Of a stretch of 64,000 nt of DNA, positions 1 to 10,413 are shown in pieces. How positions within the stretch are numbered: position 1 is the first letter of the stretch; every line of letters starts with the position of its first letter. Where the stretch lies: NCBI GenBank assembly GCA_034401795.1, contig CM067367.1:78340079-78404078 (forward strand), in the 5' to 3' direction. The position numbers and the translations under genes were made by a program. Under the pieces are notes generated by a model, which saw only the letters and a list, made by a program, of their open reading frames with translations, did not search any database and was not told the origin of the DNA. Origin of the DNA: Chaetoderma sp. LZ-2023a. Its lineage: Eukaryota > Mollusca > Caudofoveata > Chaetodermatida > Chaetodermatidae.

Positions 1-226
1 AGACGCCATACTATGGAGTTCCTGAGCGATCCATCTAAAAGCAAACTATGTGTACACTGCACAGTTTAATACATTTTAGGCTGTGATTTTCCTCGGGGAT
101 CTAGTCTAGGCCCCCTACAATCCATACTATAGGATAAATGAAAGATTTTCCTGATAGTATAAACGCACGCACACGAAACTAATACTATTTCCACATGATA
201 CCACATGAATTTGTGTCGCAACGAAA

Positions 227-358
227 CTAGAAACACTATACAAATTTGTTAAGGAAGAGATGGAAAAAATCACAAATTGGTTGTCATTAAATCAATTATC
301 GCTATCTGTTAATAATTCAAATTATATGTTGTTTAATAATTCACGGGAAAACAATTAA
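227..358 (+). pseudogene. Non-LTR retrotransposon reverse transcriptase fragment
   Basis: A 43-codon open stretch ends at a TAA at 356-358. It reads like the segment just after the catalytic YxDD motif of LINE reverse transcriptases: an amphipathic helix (KFVKEEMEKITNWLSLN), then QLSLSVNNSNYMLF, which fits the family pattern WL..NKLSLN..KT.YMLF. The usual Lys-Thr is replaced by Asn-Ser. No other LINE domain is visible on either side, so this is a short dead remnant. Clade (Jockey/CR1/RTE) cannot be assigned. Confidence 0.55.
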
Positions 359-481
359 AGGAGCAAATAGCAAGAAATCTATATAACCCGACAAGTAATC
401 AGAGAAAGCCCTTCTGTACAATTTTCGGTGACTCGATCAAAATCCGAACCTGGGAAAAAAATATTTAGAGAATGACAGTAA

Positions 482-705
482 CAGCGCCCTGTCAAATTTG
501 TTTCAAAATATTCAACTTGCATGTTTATTAAATTGTAAAATCATACAATTCGTACACCAACGCTTAGTCATTCACGAATTGTGCGTTCTTGATGAACTTA
601 TCTGCGTCATTCATGACGCCTTTGATTATAACGTCATCCCGCACGTCACGTAGTTGGTTGTGACGTCATGTGAAGGATGGATACATTCGAAAGGTAAATT
701 ATAAC
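482..705 (+). repeat. Family A fold-back MITE, right half
   Basis: Begins in the right hairpin arm (AGTCAAATT..TTTCAAAATATTCAA type), continues through the family's TTTATTAAAT..AAA.CATACAATTCGTAC block and ends in the distal part with TGACGTCA at 661-668. The same order of blocks recurs more than a dozen times in the window. The left half is missing here. It lies upstream of a PSMB5 exon, presumably in an intron. Confidence 0.8.
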
Positions 706-863
706 ACTGTACTGCCCACTCATTCTCGCACACCTAACTTACTGCAATGTTAACTGGGCTAGTACGTATACGTCATGCATTTATTGCAAATAGAACTAGT
801 TATGCAGTTTTTTTGCTCCGTTGCCTTGATCTTCATTTTGCGTGTATGACATTATCATTTCAG

Positions 864-958
864 ATGGGAGTTGACTAATGAGGAACCGTATGATCTTCCC
901 GAGAGAGCGATCTACCATGCCACGCACAGAGACGCATTCAGTGGCCGCACGGTTAACA
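864..958 (+). CDS. PSMB5: Proteasome subunit beta type-5-like, penultimate exon
   Basis: The exon follows a pyrimidine-rich acceptor (ATTATCATTTCAG) and ends at a GTAAGA donor. It encodes WELTNEEPYDLPERAIYHAT followed by HRDAFSGRTVN, the conserved late part of the chymotrypsin-like beta-5 subunit of the 20S proteasome (family pattern EEAYDL.RRAIY.ATYRDAYSGG.VN). It joins in frame with the exon at 2631, making an N-M-Y-H junction typical of the family. The N-terminal exons with the catalytic threonine are upstream of the window. The related PSMB8 is known only from jawed vertebrates, so PSMB5 is the better name in an invertebrate. Arg-Thr replaces the usual Gly-Gly or Gly-Ile after the SG pair. 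The gene works in cytosolic and nuclear proteasomes. Confidence 0.85.
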
Positions 959-1071
959 GTAAGAAAATGGACTGATTGATGCTCAGAACACCCACATTTT
1001 ATTCAGGGGCAGAGTAGCGTGAAAAAGGACATTTCTCTAACACAAGGACCAGTGTTAGCCAAACAAGACGT

Positions 1072-1073
1072 GC

Positions 1074-1117
<44 letters not shown>

Positions 1118-1132
1118 GGGGGGGGGGGGGGG
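1072..1132. repeat. (GT)n microsatellite followed by poly-G
   Basis: About 20 GT units run directly into 16 consecutive G. The short ORF across it on the minus strand is a product of the repeat. Confidence 0.95.
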
Positions 1133-1677
1133 TTGGGGTCCGTGGTTCTTCTCCGAGAAATTATGAAAATGTGGGTGCTCTCAGATGGCATCTCCTGCAT
1201 TTCCAGATGTAAGCAACTAAACAAGGACCACCAGCTGGCTGTTAATTATTCAACTTTTGCCCATTTAATTAAAACTTACAATTTGGGTGTGTGAGGGTGA
1301 TGCTTTTCTCATTGGTACCTCCTATCATGGCAGTGATGGCACTACGAATGGGCCTAATTACTAATGGCATTCACAATCTGAAAACAATTAATTTTCAACA
1401 GCCACAAATTATTTTTTATCCTAATTGGGCTCAAGGTTGTTGCTGCGTCACTGCCCAGCGTACCAACGGCTTCAAGCTATTGATTCTCTAGGTGGTTATA
1501 TGCATGGCTTCCAATATAAGGCAGCCACAACTCTTAATCTACTTTGTCTACAAATATGAGTAACAGATTTCAGCCCAAGTAGTCACAAAATATATGTGAG
1601 ATATGAATGAGATAGATCCTTGCTGGGCGTATAAAGTACTCTTGGATATTTTGATGCTAGTAAGACTGTTAAAGTTA

Positions 1678-1765
1678 TAATTGATTATGGCGTCATCCTA
1701 TACGGCACGTAGTTGATTATGACGTCATGTGATTGATGGATAAACTGGAAGCCTCCATTGAAATT
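1678..1765 (+). repeat. Family A MITE, right-end fragment
   Basis: Keeps only the distal block: TTGATTATGGCGTCAT, the CACGTAGTTGATTATGACGT segment with TGACGTCA at 1720-1727, and the GGATAAACTGGAA right end. Confidence 0.75.
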
Positions 1766-2630
1766 TTCAGGAACTAAATTGAGGGTTAAAGAGTTAAGTC
1801 AACTATACTGTCATGCATTTGGGATTCGACTCACTGAGTTGGCTTCAATCTTCTTCATAAATCTCACTGGAGTAACGAGTTAATATTCATTTTATAATTG
1901 TGCCAGAATGCGTAGAGTCACGTTTACAATCTCAATATTTTCCAGGAGAACATACCCCAGGATCGAGACATGACAATATCGCTTAATGGAATTGCTTCTC
2001 AGCACACCTCGTGTTATAAAATCCACCAGTTCCCAAAAAAAACACCCCAAATATCACTCTTTCAGTTTTAACCACTTGAGAGGTCTACAAACCACGTGTT
2101 TCTGGTAGAATTTCTAAAGCAGCCAACATCCGTATCTATTCGTTTGGTACTTGATGCGAACACACCCATCAAAACGAATGAATCTCAAATAAAATATATG
2201 TAGCGGTAACAGGTAAAAGATAGCGTGGCAGCTAGATCCTAGCCGAAATGCGCCATGAGTTCATGCGTGTACGTCGGTTTTAAATTCTAGGACGAATTAA
2301 GATTGACTTTTTTCTGTTATCTGTTCTTCATACATTTCGAGTTTTATATCAACTCGTTTTGGTGAAATAATATTATCTGATATACATAGGGTAGCTATCG
2401 TCTCATTTCACGGTTTAATTATTTTCGGGTTTTTTGGGGGTGGGGGTGGGGTTGGGGTGGGACGGTATTACTATGCCAATGACCGCTCATTATACACGGA
2501 TTACTTTTCTCAATATCGTAGCCAATAAGAGCTTGCGAGAAACGAGTGATATATAGGCCTACAGGTGTTTAACAAAATTAATTTAATTGTGACAAGTAAA
2601 ATGATTACCTGTTGTATTTTCCTTATTCAG

Positions 2631-2734
2631 TGTATCACATTAAGGAGACGGGCTGGGTGAAGGTGTCACAGAATGGTGTTGGCGAGTTGCACCACAAGTA
2701 CAGAGATGAGAAAACACCAAGATTTGTTCACTAA
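2631..2734 (+). CDS. PSMB5: Proteasome subunit beta type-5-like, last exon and stop
   Basis: The first two bases complete a Met codon with the previous exon. The exon then encodes YHIKETGWVKVSQNGVGELH and a short charged tail (HKYRDEKTPRFVH), ending at TAA 2732-2734. This matches the beta-5 C-terminus (YH.KE.GW.KVS...V.ELH.KY). The exon is open throughout and the junction phase is correct, so the gene looks functional from this end. No AATAAA signal was found close behind the stop; a family C repeat begins about 30 bases downstream. Confidence 0.85.
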
Positions 2735-2764
2735 ATGACTTCGTTATTATTTATATCTAAACAG

Positions 2765-3110
2765 AACGCCATTACCTTCGCCCCGCAAGGGGAAGAGGGT
2801 ATTGCGATTGGGCCGTCTGTCTGTGCGTGTCTGTCTGTGTATCTGTGTGCCAGCATCTGTATCTTCAGAACTACTGATCCGATTCGGCTCAATTTTTATT
2901 TTTAACACAACAGATGAACTTACTGCAAAAGAGGAGACGCCGACTTTTGTCCTGATCTGGATAAAAGAAGTCGCGCCGGGTCGGGTCAAATTCTGGATCT
3001 AGGAATATCACGAAAACTACTGTTCCGATTTTTGGTAAAATTCTAACGCAAGAAAGGGTGTGACCATGCACTAGCGTTCCACAATTTTTGGTGCGATCCC
3101 GGAAAAAATC
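2765..3110 (+). repeat. Family C dispersed repeat (CCCCGCAAGGGG start)
   Basis: Starts with TTCGCCCCGCAAGGGGAAGA, then GTCTGTCTG-type runs, an ATCTTCAGAACTACTGATCC block and a CGGGTC-rich block. Diverged relatives lie at 16425-16640 and about 55530-55740. No protein is encoded. The short ORFs on both strands are repeat artefacts. Confidence 0.7.
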
Positions 3111-3442
3111 GGAAAATCTGAAACCATACGAAAAATCCGAAAAAACATTGTATAATGTGACAAAGACGAGAGGGCGATGGTGAATCTAAAATAGAGCTAT
3201 GGCTTCAATGCTGAGAATACGCCTCTAACGCAAGGACCGACCATTTTTCCGCGCCATCATAACGACTGGCCTGTTACACAGACTCAACTTCGGAGAACAG
3301 ACAGGCCGGAACACAGTCTATCCCCGTTGTCAATCGTATGGCTTTTGATAGCATTTAACCCATGTATCACTAGCTTGATACAGACATTAAAATCAACTCG
3401 ATCCGTCCAGCGGTTCATGTGATATCAGCATCTACGAATTAA
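3111..3442. other. No recognisable feature
   Basis: AT-rich sequence with GGAAAAAATC-type short motifs at its start; no exon, RNA gene or repeat boundary can be supported. Confidence 0.5.
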
Positions 3443-3796
3443 AGGTGCATATTCACACCAATATGCTTGAAAATAAAATTGTTCAAATTATATACTTTTA
3501 GAAGCTTAAGCTGTGTATCTAAATGTATTGAAACGAGGTAAATCTTAACATATGACGATTTCATTACGTATAACTTAATACAAACAATTTTAGGTTGTGA
3601 AATTGAATTAGAGACACGAGACACTGATTCAATTGCACAAATAAAAATTATATTAATGTGTATGAAATAAAACCAACGTCCGTTAAGATTTATTTCGGTT
3701 CATTACATTTAGATACACAAGTTAAATATCTAAAAGTATACAATCCTAACTGTTTTATTTTCAAGCAATTTACTGTGAATGTATACCTTTAAGAGA
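3443..3796. repeat. Fold-back element with about 125-bp inverted arms
   Basis: The left arm (about 3443-3570) and right arm (about 3670-3796) are imperfect reverse complements. Shared blocks include GCTTGAAAATAAAA, ATACTTTTAGA and GTGTATCTAAATGTA, each present inverted in the other arm. The roughly 100-bp centre is AT-rich. No coding capacity; fits a non-autonomous fold-back or MITE copy. Confidence 0.75.
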
Positions 3797-4222
3797 CACT
3801 ATTTTTCATATGGAAGACTATGAGCTTCAAATCATCAAGTTTTGGATGAAATAATATTGTCTGATATGCATGGCGTATTGTCTGGTATGTAAGGTGCCCT
3901 TCCCAGATTCAATTCTCTTTATCTGGCGAAAATTACTACGCTAATGTCCACTCATTACACACGAGATTCTTTTCTCGATCTCGTATCGAAGGAGATCTCG
4001 CGAGACACGAATGGGTGAGGGTCTGCAATCTCCGATTGCTCTTGTTGATAATACCATGCGGTAGTGCCAGCTCTGTTCAAAATAAATATTATTATTTGAA
4101 TATCCATGTTAGGCGAGGCGCAAGACCGGTGAAATCATAGGAAATTGGTACATGGAAGATCAGAAATATGGTAACATGTTTTCCAAACAAGAGGATTTTG
4201 TACACAAGCTCTGAAATGTTCT
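3797..4222. other. No recognisable feature
   Basis: AT-rich spacer. ATAATATTGTCTGATATGCATG resembles ATAATATTATCTGATATACATA near 2368, so another diverged repeat may be present, but its edges cannot be fixed. Confidence 0.4.
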
Positions 4223-4310
4223 GTTAAATATTTTGAACATAAATTGATTGGAAAACAGTGCTTAGGCAGCAATGGCTTCTAATCAATTTATGTTCAAACT
4301 GATATTCAAC
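4223..4310. repeat. Diverged family A hairpin
   Basis: Has the framework GTTAAATATTTTGAAC .. TTAGGCAGCAA .. GTTCAAACTGATATTCAAC of the family A centre. The arms include perfect 15-bp complements (4235-4249 and 4281-4295) that differ from the family consensus on both sides at once. Confidence 0.7.
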
Positions 4311-4548
4311 GATACATTTAATTTTGTTTTGGAAACATGTCAAGTTATTTCAAGGCTATACTGTACACATATAGTAGGCATATATTGATTAGGGAACGTA
4401 CAACGCATACATGGCGTCGCTGATGCCTTTATGTAGGTATAGGTCTACTATCTTATATGTTAAAATATACATCTATACACAGTATTTATGTATGGCTGCT
4501 ATGATAACGCAGCCCCTGCTCAGTACATTGTGACTAACCGAAAAATAA

Positions 4549-4736
4549 TTAACCCTTTAACTCCCTTTAGCATGAGACATGTCCGTTTGCAGACCAAGTG
4601 AAGACTGTTTTTTTAAAGTTTACCGCTAGAATCACTGGCACAATAGCCAGAAATAAATCATCTTAGCTTAGTCTGAAAATGGGGCCATTTTTCATTACGA
4701 AATTGTCTTGAGCAATTTTGACAGTTAAAGGGTTAG
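4549..4736. repeat. Family B MITE with TTAACCCTTTAACT inverted ends
   Basis: A 188-bp element bounded by TTAACCCTTTAACT and AGTTAAAGGGTTAG, 13 of 14 bases complementary. It contains the family's TTTGCAGACCAAGTGAAGAC and TTTACCGCTAGAAT blocks. Non-coding. Confidence 0.7.
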
Positions 4737-4796
4737 TCCATATACCTTATCCCATCTAATATATATATATCTACAGTAGAGCTCATAAGTAACTTA

Positions 4797-5125
4797 AAAC
4801 ATACTGTTGAATATTCTGAATATAATGGATGAATTCAGCGTTAGCTTTGCCCCGCCCATATCTAGCTTCGCTCTGGGGATCGCTCCATGTACACCCTGAA
4901 CCTTAATTTCAAGAAAGTTATATGCAGGTAAGCACGCAGTCCAATTAGTTTCAAAATATTCAACACAATGTTTATAAAGTAGTAAAGACATACAATTTGT
5001 ACAACTTGACGTGGCATTAAGATTTTATGACGGACTAAATCGCGTCATTCATGACGTAATGACTTATGACGTCAGTCTACATGAGATGTAGTTGATTAAG
5101 ACGTCATAGGCTTGACTGAGAAACT
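4797..5125 (+). repeat. Family A MITE, near-complete copy
   Basis: Contains the left GCCCCGCCCAT..TAGC block, the right hairpin arm, the CATACAATTTGTACAACTTG block, and the distal segment with TGACGTCA at 5067-5074. The central inverted repeat is partly lost. Confidence 0.8.
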
Positions 5126-5169
5126 CGATTCATCAATTGAGATGAGTAACATTTTGCGTGCTTTGAGGC

Positions 5170-5350
5170 ACTGTTAGCAGCGACAGCGCCCAGTCAAATT
5201 AGTTTCAAAATATTTAGCAGCGTGCTTATTAAACAGTAAAGACATAGAATTCGTACAACTTGACAGACTATTAAGCGTGTATGTCATACCTAATTACGTA
5301 ACTCATATCCTAGTTGATTATGACGTCATATGAAACTGGATTCCTCTATT
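5170..5350 (+). repeat. Family A MITE, right half
   Basis: Runs from the CAGCGCCCAGTCAAATTAGT arm to a distal block with TGACGTCA at 5321-5328. It lies about 50 bases after the previous copy, so the two may form a tandem or a nested pair. Confidence 0.8.
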
Positions 5351-5681
5351 GCATTGGAAGTGTCTTCCAATCGAATTATATTCACAATATCTTACACCAT
5401 GTTAAAAATAGTACTAACTGTCATGTTTCTGGGTCTTGTTTTAGAAACGTTCATAGGTTATTTCTGAGCTGTACTGTAGTCTAGTACTTCGAGATATACT
5501 CTTGATTGTAACAACTCTTTATGCTAATAAGAATAATGCAATCAAACGAGCGTATCAGAAGGGGAAAGCAATCAATGCCCACTCATGAATAAAGCACGTG
5601 TATTCTTTTGTCGCTTTATTGTACCGCTATTATAAACACGGGATATGCGGGGTCGTCTGTGGATACATACGTTATGCTGTC

Positions 5682-5686
<5 letters not shown>

Positions 5687-5732
<46 letters not shown>
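5687..5732. repeat. (AAT)n microsatellite
   Basis: About 15 uninterrupted AAT units; the poly-isoleucine ORF over it is an artefact. Confidence 0.95.
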
Positions 5733-5733
<1 letters not shown>

Positions 5734-5914
5734 TCGGTGACACTATGTGACACTATTTTAGGCTTTTCTGCAAAATATAAATCAGCCACGTTTATGAAAT
5801 AATAACATACGCTAAAATCGTTGTTTATAAAACATTTGAATTATCTGTTTTCTTTATTATTCTGGTAAATTCACATACATATTAAGATGAAGTAATGACT
5901 AAGATTTGAGTAAT

Positions 5915-6245
5915 AGATGGACCCGGTCGGTCAATCAAGTAGCTGACGTCATAATCAAGTATCTCACATGTTAGCCGACGTCAAAATCAAAATGGCGTAT
6001 AGCCCCTCGAAAAGTCCGTCAATAAGTTTACGAATTGAATTTCTTTGACGAATTTAGAATTAAATAAACATTTTATGGAATATTTTGAGACTAGTCTGTA
6101 TGGCAGCTGTTTGGCAACACCTCCCAGTCAAATTAGTTTTAAAACATTCCACGGCGTAAGTATGTTAATGATTACCTTGAGATTAAATTAGTTTCAAAAT
6201 ATTCAATACCTTACCTGTATAGTTATCTTGAAACTTAGAACTCCG
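5915..6245 (-). repeat. Family A MITE, reverse orientation
   Basis: The distal block comes first (TGACGTCA at 5944-5951), then AATTAAATAAACATTTTATG and the hairpin region, ending with an ACCTGTATAGTTATC segment that is the complement of the family's left interior. Confidence 0.75.
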
Positions 6246-7559
6246 GGAATTCAGGTTTCAACATTTTAAACCTATTCTGACATGGGCAAGAAGCGGTCGG
6301 AATTTTAACTAGAAATTGGTGGGTCATAGCCAGTAATGCCTCTATTTTAATATACTGTCCATAATTAGATTTTCCACCTTCATGACAGATCTTATATACA
6401 TATACCCTGGAAGTGTAGTCCTATTATAATGGACTAATTGGATGTGTGATAAAGCTTGCTGGGAAAGCCAGGTATACAACATATTTACAGTTATCCTGAA
6501 GCAATAAATTTAGGAAATATTTAAGAAAAATTCAGTCACGATGGTCTCGTTCAGAGACGCCATTTTAGTTTGTTATTTATAGCAGTCTTTATTTGAGATT
6601 ATATTGTTCTCGCTGTTTGCGTAATACTCAGTTTAAACATATTCCCGTAACACTAATGATAAACAATGAATTTTTGGCATTCACGATGATCAGAGCTGCC
6701 TCGATAGCGCGTACTTAGGCCGTGTTCACACTAGCGTGTTAATCTGGAGTAACACTACACGTCCTAAGAGAATAGTAGTAAGATTCTAATTGTGTATGTC
6801 CTATGGTAGATGTGAAACAGGCTAAGCTAGATATTTGTTATAACACTTTGATTGAAGAATGTTACTGGCTATAGCAGCGACATCTTTCCTTGAAACTGTT
6901 AGCGAAATAATTAGCGTAAAATGCACCATCAGCTAATGTTTTTAAAGTGATTTGAGCGTAAATCGTTGCTGCAAAAATATTCAACCAACTTGATTATAAT
7001 CTAATCAGCAGGACATTCATTGTTGCAACTCTTTCTGAAGAGATTTCGAGCAATTTGGTTAGCAGTTGTTGCTGACTACGAGAGAAACAACTTTTTCAAA
7101 TGCGACTAAGTACGACTGGTTGAGACCTGTTTTCTCAAGCGAGTGTAGGCGACTATTTATAATTGCATCAACTTGCGATAAATTATTGTTGGTTAAAATA
7201 ATGAAAATAACACATTTTCTTTCCAAAACGAAGTGGATACTCCTGTGCTCGGCTACATACCATAGCACTGGCTGATTTCTTGAGGTTCAACTAGAGAACT
7301 ATTTCAACTGTTTCATTCAGGCTATGATCACATATCAGTGTGCATTACCATTCCTCAACCATATATCGATAATGTGTAATTGTTTCCTGCATGGAATCCC
7401 TAAATTCTAGAATACTATTGGCCTTGATTGAGGTCTTTCCTGGTCAATATGGCATATGTAACTACTAGTTTTGTGACATCATTGCAGAAGAAGGATTGAT
7501 GAACCTCAATGTACCAAGTTATTTATATCAGGAGATACCAGCAGTTTTTCAAGCAATAG
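6246..7559. other. No gene recognised
   Basis: AT-rich. TTAGGCCGTGTTCACACTAG at about 6716 looks like the end of a hAT/PIF-type MITE, but no matching inverted end was found. Two overlapping 69-aa ORFs at 7059-7275 on opposite strands have no recognisable content. Confidence 0.4.
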
Positions 7560-8360
7560 GCATTTGCTGAATTTAACATAGACGATTTACGATATTAAGT
7601 CTAAAAGGTATCAGAGACCTTTATTTACCATCCTAACAAGTTTAGCCAATAATGGATGTGTGTGTCTGCCTTGGGGGGAGTGCTGTGTATCCTTGCATTC
7701 CCGATAGTCATAGCACCAGTACCTGGCTTCGTGTGTGGACTATCGGTATTTGTAATTATGACTGGCCTTATTGGCAGTGACTATCATCTTATCTTCTTTG
7801 CGGGTCTAAAAGCACTGGCATCAGTGACCGTCGGCATGATGGTGAAATGTTGTACAACTATCAGTGTGTTATCCATCTTTAGCGATGCAGCCTATGCTAC
7901 ACACCGGCGCTCACGAAACACAGTAATAGATGTAGAACAGAGTACAGTGTGTATACTTATCGGCAATATTGTTGCCAAAGATATAACAATTCTGATTTTT
8001 CTTACTATTATCCCTGGTGGTGCTATTTTCGTATTTCACGTATTGAAATATTTCGTGTACATCAGATCAGAAAGTTTGGTTGACGTTCAACAAGAACGAA
8101 AGTGCCCGGATGCGCATGCTGTTGTCATAGTAATTGCTCTATTTTACATATGTTGGTGGCCAGCACTGTCATACATGATACTACAAAGCTCACGTATCGA
8201 GAGCTATGCATATATTACAGACACTGTATACGTTGTTCTCATGTATGTGCTGTATGCTAACAGTACTATGAACCCACCGGTGTATGTATTGGCCGTGAAG
8301 TCAATTCGAGATGATGTTATCACATTATTTTGTTCCACAAGCCAGAAACTATCAACGTAG
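7560..8360 (+). pseudogene. Rhodopsin-like GPCR pseudogene
   Basis: An open frame from 7656 to the stop at 8358-8360 gives about 234 aa that follow the intact GPCR at 25606 from TM2 to the tail: PGFVCGL (TM3 cysteine), SDYHLIFFAG, CWWPALSY (TM6) and NSTMNPPVYVLA (TM7, altered NPxxY). The region upstream (about 7560-7655) still resembles the end of TM1 and intracellular loop 1 (KRYQRPLFTILTSLA) but needs a frameshift and contains stops. The arginine of the DRY position is lost (GLKAL). Loss of TM1, the frameshift and missing motifs mark it as a dead paralogue rather than a short receptor. Confidence 0.75.
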
Positions 8361-8670
8361 AGATGCACATATAGTCGTAACCCTTCGAATCCTGAATGTC
8401 TAGAATCTAAAATTAAATGTATGTATACAGGCAAGGTGTTGAATGTTTTTGAAAGAAATGTGACAGGAATCGGGTGCTGATATATGGTTTCAAAATACTC
8501 AACAAAATATGTTCTAAATCGTAAATGATTTTGATGGGGTTCAAATGGTGAAATATGTGTAGGTAGATATTGAGACAAAAGTTTCCAAATCTGTGAATAT
8601 ATGAATTAATCCATTTTGTCTCATATATGTGCATTTTACAGGAAGAAACGTGAAAGGTATGGGACCTGTA

Positions 8671-8931
8671 TTATTTGCATATAATGAGCATCGGCTCACT
8701 GAGACCACCTCTCATGAAAACAAGCAGGGCTGACTCATTAAGACCATCTCTCATGATAACAGTCAGTGCAGGCTCCCTAACACCAGCACTCGTCAGCATA
8801 GACTCACTGACCATTTGCTTACCTTGCCTAATGGAGAATAGATGGCAAAAACATACACTGATCACTACAAAGCACACAACAACCAACATACAATTTTGTT
8901 GTCGGCACATCGATGAGTCATATGCATCCAC
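8671..8931 (-). CDS. Unrecognised 86-aa ORF with hydrophobic segment and 13-aa repeats
   Basis: The predicted peptide starts MDAYDSSMCRQQ, has one hydrophobic stretch at about residues 14-33 (CMLVVVCFVVISVCFCHLF), then nearly three repeats of 13 residues (VREPALT.., GLNESALLVFMR, GLSEPMLI). The DNA repeat unit is 39 bp, so the periodicity could come from a minisatellite rather than from selection on a protein. No family is recognised, and the plus strand is also open across the same repeats. It lies 311 bases after the GPCR pseudogene. Reported as a possible small gene only. Confidence 0.25.
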   Translation of the reverse strand: MDAYDSSMCRQQNCMLVVVCFVVISVCFCHLFSIRQGKQMVSESMLTSAGVREPALTVIMRDGLNESALLVFMRGGLSEPMLIICK

Positions 8932-8953
8932 ACCATGCCTTGCGAACTGTTAA

Positions 8954-9500
8954 TGAATATTTGGCATACTTTTTTTATTTCTCTTATTGTTTCTTTTGAA
9001 AATTGTAAATAACAATTCAGTGGTACACATAGGTAACACTACTCTGTTATCATTATTATCCCCTCGAATCAGTTAATGCATGTATTTACTAGAATAGCAT
9101 ATAGTAGGGAATCAGGTAATAGAGATTTATTTGATACATTGTCAGAGCCAGATTAAGCCTATTGTATCTCGCGGGGGTATGCGCTGGTCCATTATATTGC
9201 TCCGCTCCGTTGCACAGCATGTACAGGATGCGCAGATGGGTTGGTTACCTACGGTTCTCGGGGTTATGGATCCTGTATTGTGACTCTCCGGAAGGTACAA
9301 AGACCAGCTTCTAGAGCTGGTGGAACGATAACGTTCCGGTGAAACGTTCCAGTGGGGCCGTGCGACCATTGCCGCCGAGCTTGAACCTCACGGTCTCATC
9401 CAAACTGTTGGTGTCACTGGTATGTCGGTCCATAACATGATTTAAAAGTCCGGACTTAGTAATAGTTAAAAATAACTACACAAACAATGGTACTCGTTTG
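8954..9500. other. Tile end, no gene recognised
   Basis: 9160-9440 is more GC-rich than its surroundings and is open over about 75 codons on the minus strand, but no domain is seen. The sequence stops at the artificial tile edge. Confidence 0.4.
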
Positions 9501-10000
9501 NNNNNNNNNNNNNNNNNNNNNNNNNNNNNNNNNNNNNNNNNNNNNNNNNNNNNNNNNNNNNNNNNNNNNNNNNNNNNNNNNNNNNNNNNNNNNNNNNNNN
9601 NNNNNNNNNNNNNNNNNNNNNNNNNNNNNNNNNNNNNNNNNNNNNNNNNNNNNNNNNNNNNNNNNNNNNNNNNNNNNNNNNNNNNNNNNNNNNNNNNNNN
9701 NNNNNNNNNNNNNNNNNNNNNNNNNNNNNNNNNNNNNNNNNNNNNNNNNNNNNNNNNNNNNNNNNNNNNNNNNNNNNNNNNNNNNNNNNNNNNNNNNNNN
9801 NNNNNNNNNNNNNNNNNNNNNNNNNNNNNNNNNNNNNNNNNNNNNNNNNNNNNNNNNNNNNNNNNNNNNNNNNNNNNNNNNNNNNNNNNNNNNNNNNNNN
9901 NNNNNNNNNNNNNNNNNNNNNNNNNNNNNNNNNNNNNNNNNNNNNNNNNNNNNNNNNNNNNNNNNNNNNNNNNNNNNNNNNNNNNNNNNNNNNNNNNNNN
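9501..10000. other. Assembly gap, 500 N
   Basis: Exactly 500 N. The PLE coding frame that opens at 10001 has no matching upstream RT sequence to the left of the gap, so the two sides were probably not neighbours. ORFs that run through the N are meaningless. Confidence 0.95.
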
Positions 10001-10413
10001 AACTTCAGTCTAATCTAGATTGTGACTCTGAAGATGTTATTTATCTAATTTCATGCAAATTGTGCCAAAAACAGTATGTCGGCGAAACCAAATGTCCATT
10101 AAGATGGCGGGCAACTCGACACCTCTCAGATATTAGGCTAGAGGAAGACACACATATTTCCGAACATTTTAATCTTCCTGACCATTTAGTCCTTCGTGAC
10201 TTTGAAAGTATGCCGATTGAACAGCCACCCTTTTCAGATACGCCAGAAGAAACTGATAAACAAAGAAAACTTCAAGAATCGTTTTGGATTAAAGAACTCG
10301 AAACACATTGGCCAAGTGGAATAAACTCGGACCCAGGCTTATCTGATCAACGGGACAAAATTCCATTCTTTCTGACCTATAATCGGAAAAACTTCCAAAA
10401 TCTCGAAAGATGA
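10001..10413 (+). CDS. Penelope-like element GIY-YIG endonuclease, 5'-truncated at tile edge
   Basis: Open from the first base of the tile to TGA at 10411-10413. It shows the PLE endonuclease pattern: SEDVIYLISCKLCQKQYVGE (GIY-YIG core as IYL..QYVG with the paired cysteines), an arginine/histidine segment (RWRATRHLSDIR), HISEHFNLPDH, and the final ESFWIKELETHWPSGIN motif. In PLEs this domain sits C-terminal to the reverse transcriptase and nicks target DNA for target-primed reverse transcription. The RT would lie upstream but is cut off by the tile boundary. The domain itself looks intact. Confidence 0.85.

Larger units (their letters stand above)
959..2630 (+). other. PSMB5 intron with repeats
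   Basis: A 1,672-bp intron between GTAAGA (959) and CCTTATTCAG (2621-2630). It holds a (GT)n/poly-G tract at 1072-1132, a family A fragment at 1678-1765 with TGACGTCA at 1720-1727, and a G-rich patch near 2431-2463. No other coding signal was seen. Confidence 0.7.

Noticed and set aside
6716-6740. TTAGGCCGTGTTCACACTAG as the end of a DNA transposon
   Set aside because: No matching inverted end nearby. The shared TTAGGCCGTG with the Academ-like TIR does not extend further.
9142-9369. A 75-aa minus-strand ORF in a GC-rich patch
   Set aside because: No domain; both strands are partly open; it ends at the artificial tile boundary.
9487-10413. A 308-codon ORF starting before the first gap
   Set aside because: More than half of it is N. 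Only the part from 10001 is real sequence, and the gap probably joins unrelated tiles. The same holds for ORFs crossing 35001-35500 and 60501-61000.
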